Assembly: GCF_007670255.1 (NCBI RefSeq)
Contig: NZ_SZVS01000002.1
Span: 186,001 to 250,000, forward strand
Length of the DNA stretch: 64,000 nt
Direction: 5' to 3'
DNA from: Paenarthrobacter nicotinovorans
Lineage (GTDB): Bacteria; Actinomycetota; Actinomycetes; Actinomycetales; Micrococcaceae
Both the position numbers and the translations under genes were made by a program. Of the stretch, positions 25,670-33,786 are shown in pieces. The notes beneath the pieces were generated by a model, which saw nothing but the letters and a program-made list of their open reading frames with translations, did not search any database and was not told where the DNA came from. The stretch's first letter is position 1. Every line of letters begins with the position of its first letter.

Positions 25670-27019
25670 TCAGCGCTTGATGCCCAACGCCTCCAGCATC
25701 GGCCGGAACTTGGCCCAGGTCTCGGCCAATTCCGCCTCCGGCTGCGAACCCTCGACGATTCCGCACCCCGCGTAGAGGCGCACGGTGTTGGCATCTTCGA
25801 TGACCGCTCCGCGCAAGGCAATGCCCCACTCTCCGTTGCCTGCGGCATCGAGCCACCCCACGGGGCCGGCGTACGGTCCGCGGTCGAGGTGCTCGAGTTT
25901 CCGGATCAAGGCACCGGCCACCAGGGTGGGAGTTCCGCAGACGGCGGCGGTGGGATGCAGCGCGTTGATCAATGCCAGGCAGGTGGGCACGTGACCCTCA
26001 ATATCGGCCAGCTCGGCCTTCACATCCGAGGCCAAGTGCCACACATTGGGCAACTCGAGAATGAACGGCTCGCTGTGGGAGTTCATCGCCTCGGAAAAAG
26101 GAGCCAGCTGGCGGGTCAACGAATCAATGGCGATCTCATGTTCGTGCCGTTGCTTGTCCGAGCCGGCCAAAACCCGCTCGGCGTATTCCATGGGGGAGCC
26201 GTCCATGCCGTCAGCATCCCGACGGTCCAACGTTCCGGCGAGGACCCGGGCCTGCGCGGTCCGGCCCTCCACCTGGATCAGCATTTCGGGCGTCGCGCCA
26301 ACCAAGCCGTCAACGCCGTACGTCCAGCATTCGCGGTACCTCGCGGCCAGCTGGCGAAGAACCTCCGCCGCGTTGACGCCGGCCGGCAGGGTGGCAACGA
26401 CGTCGCGCGCCAATACCAGCTTCTCCAGCTTGCCCGCGCGGATCTCCTCGACGCCATCGGCCACCGCCTTCATCCAGTTGGCTTCGCTGAGCGAACCATG
26501 GCTGAGGTAACCGGCCGAACCATCGGCGGCAACAGCTTCAGGTGACGGCCCGACGTCGGACCCTCCTTGGGTGGACTCCTCACCGTTGCTGCCCGAAAGC
26601 CAGCGGTCCACGCTGGCGAGGACGCCCGCTTCGGTGAGGGGGTCGCCGTCGAACGTCAACTGGGTGGCCCAGGCGCGGCCGTCGCGGATGCCGATGACCA
26701 GTTCCGGGAGGATCAGGCGGGAGACGTGAGGGGACGTCTTGGAGAAAGCGAAGGAGCCAAATGCCACGGGACCGGTGCCCGGGAGTTCCACATGATCAGT
26801 GATTTCTGCCTCAAGAATGAGGTGCCGCCACCAGATGTCGGCCTCGAGGAAACGCTCGGGGCCGGTGGCATTGAAACGGGTCAGTTCGCCGTAGCCCACC
26901 AGGCCGGCTTCGCGCCGCGACCAGCAAAGAACGTCGTCCCGCACCAGAAACGACGGCAGCCCCCCGGGGGATGATCCAACATCGAGGGGGACTGTCAAGG
27001 TGCGGAGCGTGCTCGTCAT
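25670..27019 (-). CDS. menF: Isochorismate synthase
   Basis: A 449-residue chorismate-binding enzyme that converts chorismate to isochorismate. The C-terminal two-thirds carry the key segments: GKLEKLVLARDV with the catalytic Lys, VGATPEMLI, HPTAAVCGTP, and AGCGIVEGSQPEAE with the metal-binding Glu. Context with menD and menG supports menaquinone rather than siderophore use. ATG 27019 is chosen; the frame extends to 27103 without a better signal. TACTGT lies nine bases upstream, implying a very short leader. It is divergent from menG across 91 bases. Confidence 0.88.
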   Translation of the reverse strand: MTSTLRTLTVPLDVGSSPGGLPSFLVRDDVLCWSRREAGLVGYGELTRFNATGPERFLEADIWWRHLILEAEITDHVELPGTGPVAFGSFAFSKTSPHVSRLILPELVIGIRDGRAWATQLTFDGDPLTEAGVLASVDRWLSGSNGEESTQGGSDVGPSPEAVAADGSAGYLSHGSLSEANWMKAVADGVEEIRAGKLEKLVLARDVVATLPAGVNAAEVLRQLAARYRECWTYGVDGLVGATPEMLIQVEGRTAQARVLAGTLDRRDADGMDGSPMEYAERVLAGSDKQRHEHEIAIDSLTRQLAPFSEAMNSHSEPFILELPNVWHLASDVKAELADIEGHVPTCLALINALHPTAAVCGTPTLVAGALIRKLEHLDRGPYAGPVGWLDAAGNGEWGIALRGAVIEDANTVRLYAGCGIVEGSQPEAELAETWAKFRPMLEALGIKR

Positions 27020-27098
27020 GATGGAACAACAGTACTCCCGCGCGGGAGCAGAACCTGAGCCGACTTCTACAGCGCAGCAAAGTCTGCGGAATGTCTGA

Positions 27099-27104
27099 GA
27101 CAAT
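27099..27104 (+). promoter_or_regulatory. Possible -10 element for leaderless menG
   Basis: GACAAT lies six bases before the menG GTG, the same spacing as menC and menD. The match to a -10 consensus is partial. Confidence 0.35.
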
Positions 27105-27110
27105 TACTGG

Positions 27111-27872
27111 GTGAACCGAGCATCCTTGGAAAAGCGTCCGGACGAAGTTGCGACGATGTTTGATGATGTCGCCCCAAAATACGACGTCGTCAATGACGTC
27201 CTGTCCATGGGACAGACCCGGCGTTGGCGCCGGATCGTGGTGGACGCCATGGATGTGAAGAAGGGCCAGAAAGTCCTGGACCTCGCCGCCGGCACGGGAA
27301 CATCCAGCGAGCCCTACGCCGACGCGGGCGTGGATGTTGTGGCCTGCGACTTCTCCCTGGGCATGCTCAAAGTGGGCAAGCGCCGCCGCCCCGACATCCA
27401 TTTCATCGCAGGGGATGCCACCAACCTGCCGTTCGCGGACAACAGCTTTGATGCCTCCACCATCTCCTTCGGCCTGCGCAACGTCGTGGAACCCCGCAAG
27501 GCCCTGGAGGAAATGCTGCGCGTCACCAAGCCCGGCGGCCGGCTGGTCATCGCCGAGTTCTCCCACCCCGTGGTTCCCCTGTGGCGCAACCTGTACACCG
27601 AGTACCTGATGCGCGCCCTCCCGGCCATCGCCACCAAGGTCTCCTCCAACCCGGACGCCTATGTGTACCTCGCCGAGTCCATCCGCGCATGGCCGGACCA
27701 GGACCACCTGGCGCAGTGGCTCGCCGACGCCGGATGGACGGACATCACCTACCGCAACCTCAGCGGCGGGATCGTAGCCGTGCACCGCGCACAGAAGCCT
27801 GCCGAGCACCGCGAAAGTGTTCCCGTGGCCAAGCTGCGCCGCCAGATCAAACCGCGCCGACAGGCCGGCTAG
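27111..27872 (+). CDS. menG: Demethylmenaquinone methyltransferase
   Basis: A 253-residue class I SAM-dependent methyltransferase of the UbiE/MenG family, performing the last ring methylation of menaquinone. It has the early [19 protein letters not shown] motif, SAM-binding [18 protein letters not shown], and [24 protein letters not shown], all characteristic. The GTG start gives the family N-terminus. The menJ-like reductase follows after 26 bases and the polyprenyl synthase after that, probably as one operon. Confidence 0.92.
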   Translation: MNRASLEKRPDEVATMFDDVAPKYDVVNDVLSMGQTRRWRRIVVDAMDVKKGQKVLDLAAGTGTSSEPYADAGVDVVACDFSLGMLKVGKRRRPDIHFIAGDATNLPFADNSFDASTISFGLRNVVEPRKALEEMLRVTKPGGRLVIAEFSHPVVPLWRNLYTEYLMRALPAIATKVSSNPDAYVYLAESIRAWPDQDHLAQWLADAGWTDITYRNLSGGIVAVHRAQKPAEHRESVPVAKLRRQIKPRRQAG

Positions 27873-27898
27873 CTCCGTACTGCCTGACTTAGGACGAC

Positions 27899-29242
27899 GT
27901 GAAAGTACTGATTGTTGGCGCGGGCCCTGCCGGGTCCACGGCCGCGTATTACCTCGCCCAAGCGGGCATCGACGTCACCGTGCTGGAAAAGACGTCGTTT
28001 CCCCGTGAGAAGGTCTGCGGAGATGGACTCACTCCGCGCGCCGTCCGCGAGATCCAGAAGCTCGGCCTGCCCCACGCCGTTGACGAGGGGTGGCGGCGCA
28101 ACAAGGGCCTTCGCCTCATTGCCGGCGGCCGCACCATCGAACTGCCCTGGCCCGAGGTCGCGGACTTTCCCACCTACGGCCTGATCCGCACCCGCCTGGG
28201 CTTCGACGAGGACCTTGCCCGTCACGCCCAGGCTGCCGGCGCCGTGGTGCTGGAACACCACAGCGTCACCTCGGCGCTGACCAACGACGCCGGCCGGGTC
28301 ATCGGTGCCCGCGCGGCGCTCCTTGACGAGTCCGGACGCAAGACGGGCGAACAGCGCGACTTCCATGCCGACGTCGTACTCGCCGCGGACGGTAACTCGA
28401 CGCGAACCGCCGTGTCGCTGGGCATGCACAAGCGTGACGACCGGCCGCTGGGCGTCGCCGTGCGCACCTACTTCACGTCGCCCCGCCATGAGGACGATTG
28501 GATGGAGGGCTGGCTGGAACTGCCCGGCAAATCCGGCAAGCCGCTGCCCGGTTACGGCTGGGTGTTCGGCGTCGGCGACGGCACATCCAACGTGGGCCTG
28601 GGCATCCTGAACTCCTCCAAGGAATTCGGCAAGCTCGACTACAAGCAGGTCCTGCGCGAATGGACCGCCGGCATGCCCTCCGAGTGGGGCTTCACCCCGG
28701 AAAACCAGGTGGGGGAGATCCGTGGCGCGGCCCTGCCCATGGGCTTCAACCGCACGCCGCATTATTCGCCCGGGCTGCTTCTGCTCGGCGACGCCGGCGG
28801 CATGGTGTCCCCCTTCAACGGTGAGGGCATCTCCTACGCGATGGAGTCGGCCCGGTTCGCGGCTGAGTTCCTGATTGATTGTTCGTCCCGTTCCGCTTCT
28901 GCGGCTTGGTCCACGCACGACGCCGATGCCCACCTTTCGCGGTACGCGGACTACGTGCGGGACCAGTGGGGCTCGCACTTCACGCTGGGACGGATGTTTG
29001 CGACGCTGATTGGGAAGCCTGCAGTGATGAAGCTTGCGCTGCGGACAGGCATGCCCATTCCCGTCCTGATGCGCTTTGTGGTGCGCATGCTCGCCAACCT
29101 GACCGACCCGTCCGCGAAGGGCTTCGAAGACCGCGTGATCCGGGTCCTTGAGATGCTGGTTCCGGCAACGTCCAACACTTCCTCTGCCCGTGCCCTGACG
29201 CAGGCAGGCTCCGACACCGCGGTTTCCGCAACAACTAGTTAG
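27899..29242 (+). CDS. Geranylgeranyl reductase family protein, likely menaquinone reductase (MenJ-like)
   Basis: A 447-residue FAD-dependent oxidoreductase. The N-terminal Rossmann motif GAGPAGSTAAYYLAQAG is followed by EKTSFPREKVCGDGLTPRAV, and the second FAD motif is LLLGDAGGMVSPFNGEGISYAMES. Related mycobacterial MenJ saturates one isoprene unit of the menaquinone side chain, and the position between menG and a polyprenyl synthase supports that role. Geranylgeranyl reduction of other lipids is the alternative. GTG follows AGGAC. It ends nine bases before the next gene. Confidence 0.8.
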   Translation: MKVLIVGAGPAGSTAAYYLAQAGIDVTVLEKTSFPREKVCGDGLTPRAVREIQKLGLPHAVDEGWRRNKGLRLIAGGRTIELPWPEVADFPTYGLIRTRLGFDEDLARHAQAAGAVVLEHHSVTSALTNDAGRVIGARAALLDESGRKTGEQRDFHADVVLAADGNSTRTAVSLGMHKRDDRPLGVAVRTYFTSPRHEDDWMEGWLELPGKSGKPLPGYGWVFGVGDGTSNVGLGILNSSKEFGKLDYKQVLREWTAGMPSEWGFTPENQVGEIRGAALPMGFNRTPHYSPGLLLLGDAGGMVSPFNGEGISYAMESARFAAEFLIDCSSRSASAAWSTHDADAHLSRYADYVRDQWGSHFTLGRMFATLIGKPAVMKLALRTGMPIPVLMRFVVRMLANLTDPSAKGFEDRVIRVLEMLVPATSNTSSARALTQAGSDTAVSATTS

Positions 29243-29251
29243 GGTTAACCC

Positions 29252-30355
29252 GTGACGAACTCTGCCGAACACAGCTGGACGCATGCCGGGCACGGCTTGC
29301 CGGACTCCAACGAGCCTTCCCTGAACACCACGGCCATTGCAACGGGGCTCCAGCTGCCCGCAGGTTTTGCTGCCATCGCGGGCGACGCCGAGCTTGGCCC
29401 GGCCATCACCAACAACCTTGCGCGCGTGGAGAAGAAGCTTCGCGAAGCAATCTCCAACTCGGACCCTCTGGCTGACGCGACGTCGCGGCACCTGGTGGAA
29501 GCCGGGGGCAAGCGCATCCGCCCGCTGCTGACTTTGCTGTGCGCGCACCTGGGCGACGCCTCACGTCCCGAGGTTGTCCAGGCAGCCGTTGTCGTTGAGC
29601 TGACGCACCTTGCCACGCTCTACCACGACGACGTCATGGACTCCGCGCCGTTCCGCCGTGGAGCTCCCACTGCCCACGAAGTCTGGGGCAACTCAGTGGC
29701 CATCCTGACGGGTGACCTCATCTTTGCCCGGGCTTCCATCCTGGTTTCCGAGCTTGGATCCCGGGCTCTCGGCATCCAGGCCCGCACCTTTGAGCGGCTT
29801 TGCCTGGGCCAGCTGCACGAAACCGTGGGGCCGCGCGAAGATGAAGATCCCGTGGAGCACTACCTTTCGGTGATTGCCGACAAGACCGGATCCTTGGTTG
29901 CAGCTTCCGGCCAGCTCGGTGCGATCTTCGCCGGCGCTGCTCCGGAATACGAGGACGTGCTGGTTGAGTACGGCGAAAAGGTTGGCGTCGCCTTCCAGCT
30001 GGCCGACGACGTCATTGATGTCACCGGTGTAAAGGTGAAGTCCGGCAAGTCCCCGGGCACCGACCTCCGCGAAGGCGTCCCCACCCTGCCGGTTCTGTTG
30101 CTGCGCCGTGACGCTGCCGCCGGGGACAGCTCCGCAGCTGCCCTCCTTGAACTGATCGACGGCGACCTCTCCTCCGACCCGGCGCTGGCTGAGGCCGTGG
30201 CCGGCCTGCGTGAGCACCCTGTCACCAGCGAGTCCTGGAAGATCGCCCGCCAGTGGTCAGCCGAGGCTGTCGCGGCCTTGGCCCCGTTGCCCGAGGGTGT
30301 CGTGAAGGACTCCCTGACCAACTTTGCCCACGCCGTGGTGGACCGCAGCAGCTAG
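29252..30355 (+). CDS. Polyprenyl diphosphate synthase
   Basis: A 367-residue trans-isoprenyl diphosphate synthase. The first Asp-rich motif, DDVMD, lies about 130 residues in and the second, ADDVIDV, near residue 251; GGKRIRPLL precedes the first. An Ala residue at the fifth position before the first motif allows a long chain, so a hepta- to nonaprenyl product for menaquinone is likely. Chain length is inference from context and is not measured. It is the last gene of the menG operon and is followed by a good terminator. Confidence 0.85.
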   Translation: MTNSAEHSWTHAGHGLPDSNEPSLNTTAIATGLQLPAGFAAIAGDAELGPAITNNLARVEKKLREAISNSDPLADATSRHLVEAGGKRIRPLLTLLCAHLGDASRPEVVQAAVVVELTHLATLYHDDVMDSAPFRRGAPTAHEVWGNSVAILTGDLIFARASILVSELGSRALGIQARTFERLCLGQLHETVGPREDEDPVEHYLSVIADKTGSLVAASGQLGAIFAGAAPEYEDVLVEYGEKVGVAFQLADDVIDVTGVKVKSGKSPGTDLREGVPTLPVLLLRRDAAAGDSSAAALLELIDGDLSSDPALAEAVAGLREHPVTSESWKIARQWSAEAVAALAPLPEGVVKDSLTNFAHAVVDRSS

Positions 30356-30367
30356 TTACTGTTTGTT

Positions 30368-30410
30368 GGCAGGCGTCCGGACCTTCATGGGCCGGGCGCC
30401 TGCCTTTTTT
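30368..30410 (+). terminator. Rho-independent terminator of the menG operon
   Basis: GGCAGGCG and CCGG pair with CCGG and CGCCTGCC, ending at 30404 and followed by TTTTTT. It lies 13 bases after the polyprenyl synthase stop. Confidence 0.88.
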
Positions 30411-30930
30411 GTGCGTCTGGGGTTGTGCCGTTTCAATCGAGCTTGGGCCGCCGCGACCAACTTTGGGCGGTTATCCGGACTGGTGGGCACGGTTTTGCGG
30501 CGTGTCCTGCCTACTGGGGGGTCAAAGTGGGTGGTGGGGGCACGCGGCACTTGGCTCACAGGGCGCTTAAACCGGAATGGCCCCGGTCCGCGGCAACGTT
30601 ACGAGTCATACGCTGCACCGAACCGGGGCCACAATCTCCGTTCGCATCAGACCCACCGGAGGCATTTAGTGGATCAGTGAATAGCTTATGACAATCCTGT
30701 CAAATTGGCAACTCTTCACGTCAACGGATTTTCGTTTCTGGTGGTGTGATTTACAGGTTCATCCTGTGCCGTCGGCACTCGCATTGATGCTGAGGAGCGG
30801 GTGACGCGCCGGAACTGGGGCGTGTTGGGGCCTCGTGTTGCGGCGAAGTGGGTGGGGGAGGCGCGGACGGTTTTCCACATAGACCCACTCCCGCCAACCA
30901 GGTGAACAGTCCCGGTTGGACTATTTCCCC
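30411..30930. other. 520-bp intergenic stretch holding two copies of a short repeat
   Basis: No convincing gene is seen. GGCCGCCGCGACCAACTTTG at 30446-30465 and an inverted copy, CAAAGTGGGTGGTGGGGGCA, at 30523-30542 match TGCCGCCACCACCAACTTTG at 31599-31618, on the other side of the next gene. Bases from about 30690 to 30750 are AT-richer than the rest and could hold that gene's promoter. Confidence 0.55.
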
Positions 30931-31581
30931 ATGGACATCGTTGAATTCCTCGGCAGCCGTGACGGGGCCGCGACTGCGAAATCACTATATGCAGCGGGCT
31001 TTACACGTCGGGACTTGGCCAAAGCCATCAGCGGCGGGGCTGTCTTCAGGCTCCATCGCGGCGTGTACGTTTCACGGAAGGCAGCGCCGGACGTCGTAGC
31101 GGCGTTTCGTGCCAATGGAAAGTTGACCTGCGTTTCCGCCGCTCGCTTCTATCGGTTGTGGACCCTTAATAGCGATAAGGACTTGCATCTCAGCTGCGGA
31201 ACAGGGTTGGCCCGGCACCGTGTGGTCCACCACGGTCAGTGCATACACCCGGGTCACCCCTATCTGCCGGTGGCGGGTGTTGGAGATGTTCTGCTGCATG
31301 CCATGAGATGTTTGCCGGAGCTGGAATCACTGGTCATGATCGAGGACTGCGTGATTGTTGAACTCGACGGCGGGACACACTTCAAGCCAAAGCAGGTGAA
31401 GAAGGATTGGTACCGAAGCAATGCGGCCCTAAGAAGCGGGTTCATGAGCCTGCATTACTACTACGAAGACGTCGTATATCGGCCACAGAAAATGGTGGAC
31501 GAGGTACTGGCCGTACTTCGGAACAGGGAGACCGGCCGCTACGGGCCCTTCCGCTACATAGCCGGCCCGCCGCCGTCGTAA
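30931..31581 (+). CDS. Shortened AbiEi-like/DUF559-type protein
   Basis: A 216-residue product. The N-terminal ~60 residues resemble the winged-helix antitoxin-like domain of AbiEi_4 proteins (LYAAGFTRRDLAKAI and FRLHRGVYVS). The C-terminal part (IVELDGGTHFKPKQVKKDW, LHYYYEDVVYRP) is the end of a DUF559/PD-(D/E)XK nuclease fold. From memory, family members run about 280-300 residues with a long middle region before VELDG; here LPELESLVM joins it directly, so roughly 70-80 residues seem missing, including the first acidic catalytic residue. An in-frame internal deletion is inferred. ATG 30931 is chosen over TTG 30916. Flanking short repeats suggest rearrangement. Confidence 0.6.
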   Translation: MDIVEFLGSRDGAATAKSLYAAGFTRRDLAKAISGGAVFRLHRGVYVSRKAAPDVVAAFRANGKLTCVSAARFYRLWTLNSDKDLHLSCGTGLARHRVVHHGQCIHPGHPYLPVAGVGDVLLHAMRCLPELESLVMIEDCVIVELDGGTHFKPKQVKKDWYRSNAALRSGFMSLHYYYEDVVYRPQKMVDEVLAVLRNRETGRYGPFRYIAGPPPS

Positions 31582-31707
31582 TCATGGGCCCAAAGCCGTG
31601 CCGCCACCACCAACTTTGCGAGCAGAAGGAGGCCAGGACCCCCGGGAAACGGCGTGGCGCGATGGCCAGCAGCCGAATGTGGGTCGCGGCGGTACGGGGC
31701 GCCACAC

Positions 31708-31748
31708 AAAAACAGCCCCCGCACAACCAAACGGCTGCGCGGGGGCTG
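31708..31748 (-). terminator. Terminator of the SUKH-like gene
   Basis: On the minus strand a 10-bp stem, CAGCCCCCGC with GCGGGGGCTG, is followed by TTTTTGTG. In plus coordinates the arms are 31713-31722 and 31739-31748. It lies 16 bases beyond the gene end. Confidence 0.8.
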
Positions 31749-31763
31749 GATAACTAGGAAAAC

Positions 31764-32186
31764 CTAGTCTTCGTCGTTGAACGCCCACTCAAACATGTCG
31801 AACACGAACTCGGAGAACGTACCTTCCTCGCTCTTCCACTGGCCGCGGGCGTTGTTGCGGCGCCACACGATGGGGTCCGGGATGTTGAGGTCGGCAGTGC
31901 GGAAACCCCAGGTGAACTGTTCGTCCTCATCCTCCAGGAACATGAGGAAGCCTTCGTCATCGACTTCGAGTTCTTCGGGGTCCCAGAAGTAGTGGTAGGC
32001 CTCCATGAGGTCCTCGCAACCGCCGATGGCAAGGTAGAACTCGCGCAGGACCAGCGGGATGGTGAAGGAGTGTTCAGCGAGGGCGTCGTCCAGTTCGTCC
32101 GGCGTGAGGCCGTCTTCTTCCTGCCATTCATCCTCGAGATACTTTGGGACCAGCGCGCGGAACTTCTCGAGGAACATGTCAGTCAT
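31764..32186 (-). CDS. SMI1/KNR4 (SUKH)-like protein
   Basis: A 140-residue acidic protein. FTIPLVLREFYLAIGG fits the conserved helix and loop of SUKH proteins, and FWDPEELEVDDEGFLMFLEDEDEQFTWGF fits the later strand pair. SUKH members often act as immunity proteins against contact toxins, but many are unlinked to toxins, and none is seen nearby. The ATG follows a short gap after the TRIC-type gene on the other side (12 bases). The fold assignment is moderate; function is unknown. Confidence 0.6.
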   Translation of the reverse strand: MTDMFLEKFRALVPKYLEDEWQEEDGLTPDELDDALAEHSFTIPLVLREFYLAIGGCEDLMEAYHYFWDPEELEVDDEGFLMFLEDEDEQFTWGFRTADLNIPDPIVWRRNNARGQWKSEEGTFSEFVFDMFEWAFNDED

Positions 32187-32199
32187 GCTCTTATCCTAG

Positions 32200-32901
32200 C
32201 TAATCCCGGGCACCCGAAATTGCGCCTCCGCCCGTCCCGGCACGGTGCCATCCGCGGACCGCCAACGGCACATACCAGCTGCGTCGCCAGGCCGTAACCC
32301 GGAACGCGAAAACAACCCCGGCGATGACACAGGCCGTCAGCCCACTGAAGAGCCCGAGGTGCCACATCAATGTGGTCAGCCCCGCTCCGACAAAGGCCGG
32401 AAGCGCATAGATATCGCGGTTGTTGAACAAGGTAGGGATTTCGTTAGCCGTGATGTCCCGCAGCAATCCGCCGCCAACGCCCGTGGTGACGTCCAGCAGG
32501 ATCGCAGCAAAGGGGTTCATGCCGGCACTGATTGCCTTCAGGGTTCCGGTGATGCAGAACAAGGCCAGGCCGCCGGCGTCGAACAGCGTCAACAGGGAGG
32601 TGAAGCGCTGCACCGACGAGAACAGGTAGTAGACCAGCATCGCCGCGAGCAGTGGAGGTGCCAGATACGCCGGATTTGTGAAGGCAATGGGTGGCCCGGC
32701 GTTGATGACGATGTCGCGGATCACACCGCCACCAAGTGCTGCGATGGACGCCAACAGGATGGAACCAACAAAGTCGAACTGCTTCCGGGCAGCCAGCAAG
32801 GACCCCGAGACGGCAAAAAAGAACACACCGATGAGGTCAAGCCAGAGAAGAACAATGTCAAAGGAAATCAAGGGGACTGGTTCTTTCTTAACGTGCTTCA
32901 C
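32200..32901 (-). CDS. TRIC-type cation channel family protein (UPF0126)
   Basis: A 233-residue protein with seven predicted membrane segments arranged as two homologous halves. Each half holds the family motif: FFAVSGSLLAARK with GGGVIRDI, and ALFCITGTLKA with GGGLLRDI. Prokaryotic TRIC proteins form trimeric cation channels; the older name is YicG/UPF0126. Its end lies 13 bases from the SUKH-like start on the same strand, so the genes may be co-transcribed. It is divergent from cbiX, with 33 bases between starts. Confidence 0.8.
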   Translation of the reverse strand: MKHVKKEPVPLISFDIVLLWLDLIGVFFFAVSGSLLAARKQFDFVGSILLASIAALGGGVIRDIVINAGPPIAFTNPAYLAPPLLAAMLVYYLFSSVQRFTSLLTLFDAGGLALFCITGTLKAISAGMNPFAAILLDVTTGVGGGLLRDITANEIPTLFNNRDIYALPAFVGAGLTTLMWHLGLFSGLTACVIAGVVFAFRVTAWRRSWYVPLAVRGWHRAGTGGGAISGARD

Positions 32902-32921
32902 AACAGGTGCTGGCTCAACGT

Positions 32922-32927
32922 TACGCT
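32922..32927 (+). promoter_or_regulatory. -10 element for a leaderless cbiX transcript
   Basis: TACGCT ends seven bases before the cbiX ATG. No Shine-Dalgarno sequence is visible in that gap. Confidence 0.4.
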
Positions 32928-32934
32928 AGCTCCC

Positions 32935-33633
32935 ATGAACAGCCCCGTTTTGATCGCCTGTGCCCACGGAACCCGCAACGCCGAGGGGCAGGCAGCCATC
33001 CGCCAGGTCATGGCCGAAATCGAGGAACTCCGTCCCGGGCTTCAGGTCCTGGAGGCCTACGTGGACGTGCAGGAGCCCGAGCTGGGCGGAGTGGTGGAGG
33101 GCCTGCCCGAGGGGACTGCCGCCGTCGTCGTACCGCTTTTGCTCTCCACCGGCTTCCATATCAAGGTGGACGTACCCAAGGCGATCAAAAGCCGGCCCGA
33201 AGTGGTGGCCGCCAGGCCGCTTGGTCCGGATCCGCGGCTGGCGGAGCTGTTGGCCACGCACTTGCGCAACGCCGGGCTGCAGGAGAACGACGGCGTCCTG
33301 CTGGCTGCCGCTGGATCCTCGCTGCCGGACGGGTCGGTTGATTCGGAAGAGCAGGCGCGTTTGCTCGCCGAGCTGCTGCCGAACAAGGTGCGGGTCGCCT
33401 ATGGCGCCAGCGCCCAGCCGACAGTGCCCGACGGCGTCGCCTCCTTGCGTGCGGAGCTCGCCGGAAGCGGTGGTCGCGTTTTTGTCGCCTCCTACCTGCT
33501 GGCTACCGGCTACTTCCATGACCAGCTCGCGAAGGCCGGGGCGGACGTCGTTGCCGCTCCATTACTTCCTTCGACGGTTCTGGCGGAGATTGCACTGGAG
33601 CGTTACGACGCGGTGTTGGAAAGCCTCTCCTAA
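32935..33633 (+). CDS. CbiX/SirB-type sirohydrochlorin ferrochelatase
   Basis: A 232-residue two-half chelatase. The first metal-binding His is in ACAHGTRN, and LLLSTGFHIKVDVP gives the second. The C-terminal half repeats the fold with VASYLLATGYFHDQL. Enzymes of this type insert iron into sirohydrochlorin for siroheme or cobalt for cobalamin. The sulfite reductase gene lies 153 bases downstream, as in mycobacteria, so iron and siroheme are favoured. ATG 32935 gives the family N-terminus. CysG at 47089 makes the substrate. Confidence 0.82.
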   Translation: MNSPVLIACAHGTRNAEGQAAIRQVMAEIEELRPGLQVLEAYVDVQEPELGGVVEGLPEGTAAVVVPLLLSTGFHIKVDVPKAIKSRPEVVAARPLGPDPRLAELLATHLRNAGLQENDGVLLAAAGSSLPDGSVDSEEQARLLAELLPNKVRVAYGASAQPTVPDGVASLRAELAGSGGRVFVASYLLATGYFHDQLAKAGADVVAAPLLPSTVLAEIALERYDAVLESLS

Positions 33634-33753
33634 CCTTTGTTTGCAAGGAAATCGGGGCTTTCGGGACCTGCATATCCAGCGCCCCGGAACAAGGCCGTCG
33701 GCGTGTTCGTGACGAAATGTTTCCCTAGGTGACTCAACATTTCCAGACCTTTG

Positions 33754-33780
33754 CTGGCCAAATCTGGCCAGACCTACAGT
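33754..33780 (+). promoter_or_regulatory. Sulfite reductase promoter: -10 at six bases from ATG and an upstream repeat
   Basis: TACAGT (33775-33780) ends six bases before the ATG, so the mRNA is probably leaderless. CTGGCCAAATCTGGCC (33754-33769) lies just upstream. A similar CTGGTTGTGTCTGGTC lies before cysG, which also has TACAGT six bases from its ATG. Regulator identity is unknown. Confidence 0.5.
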
Positions 33781-33786
33781 CGATGT

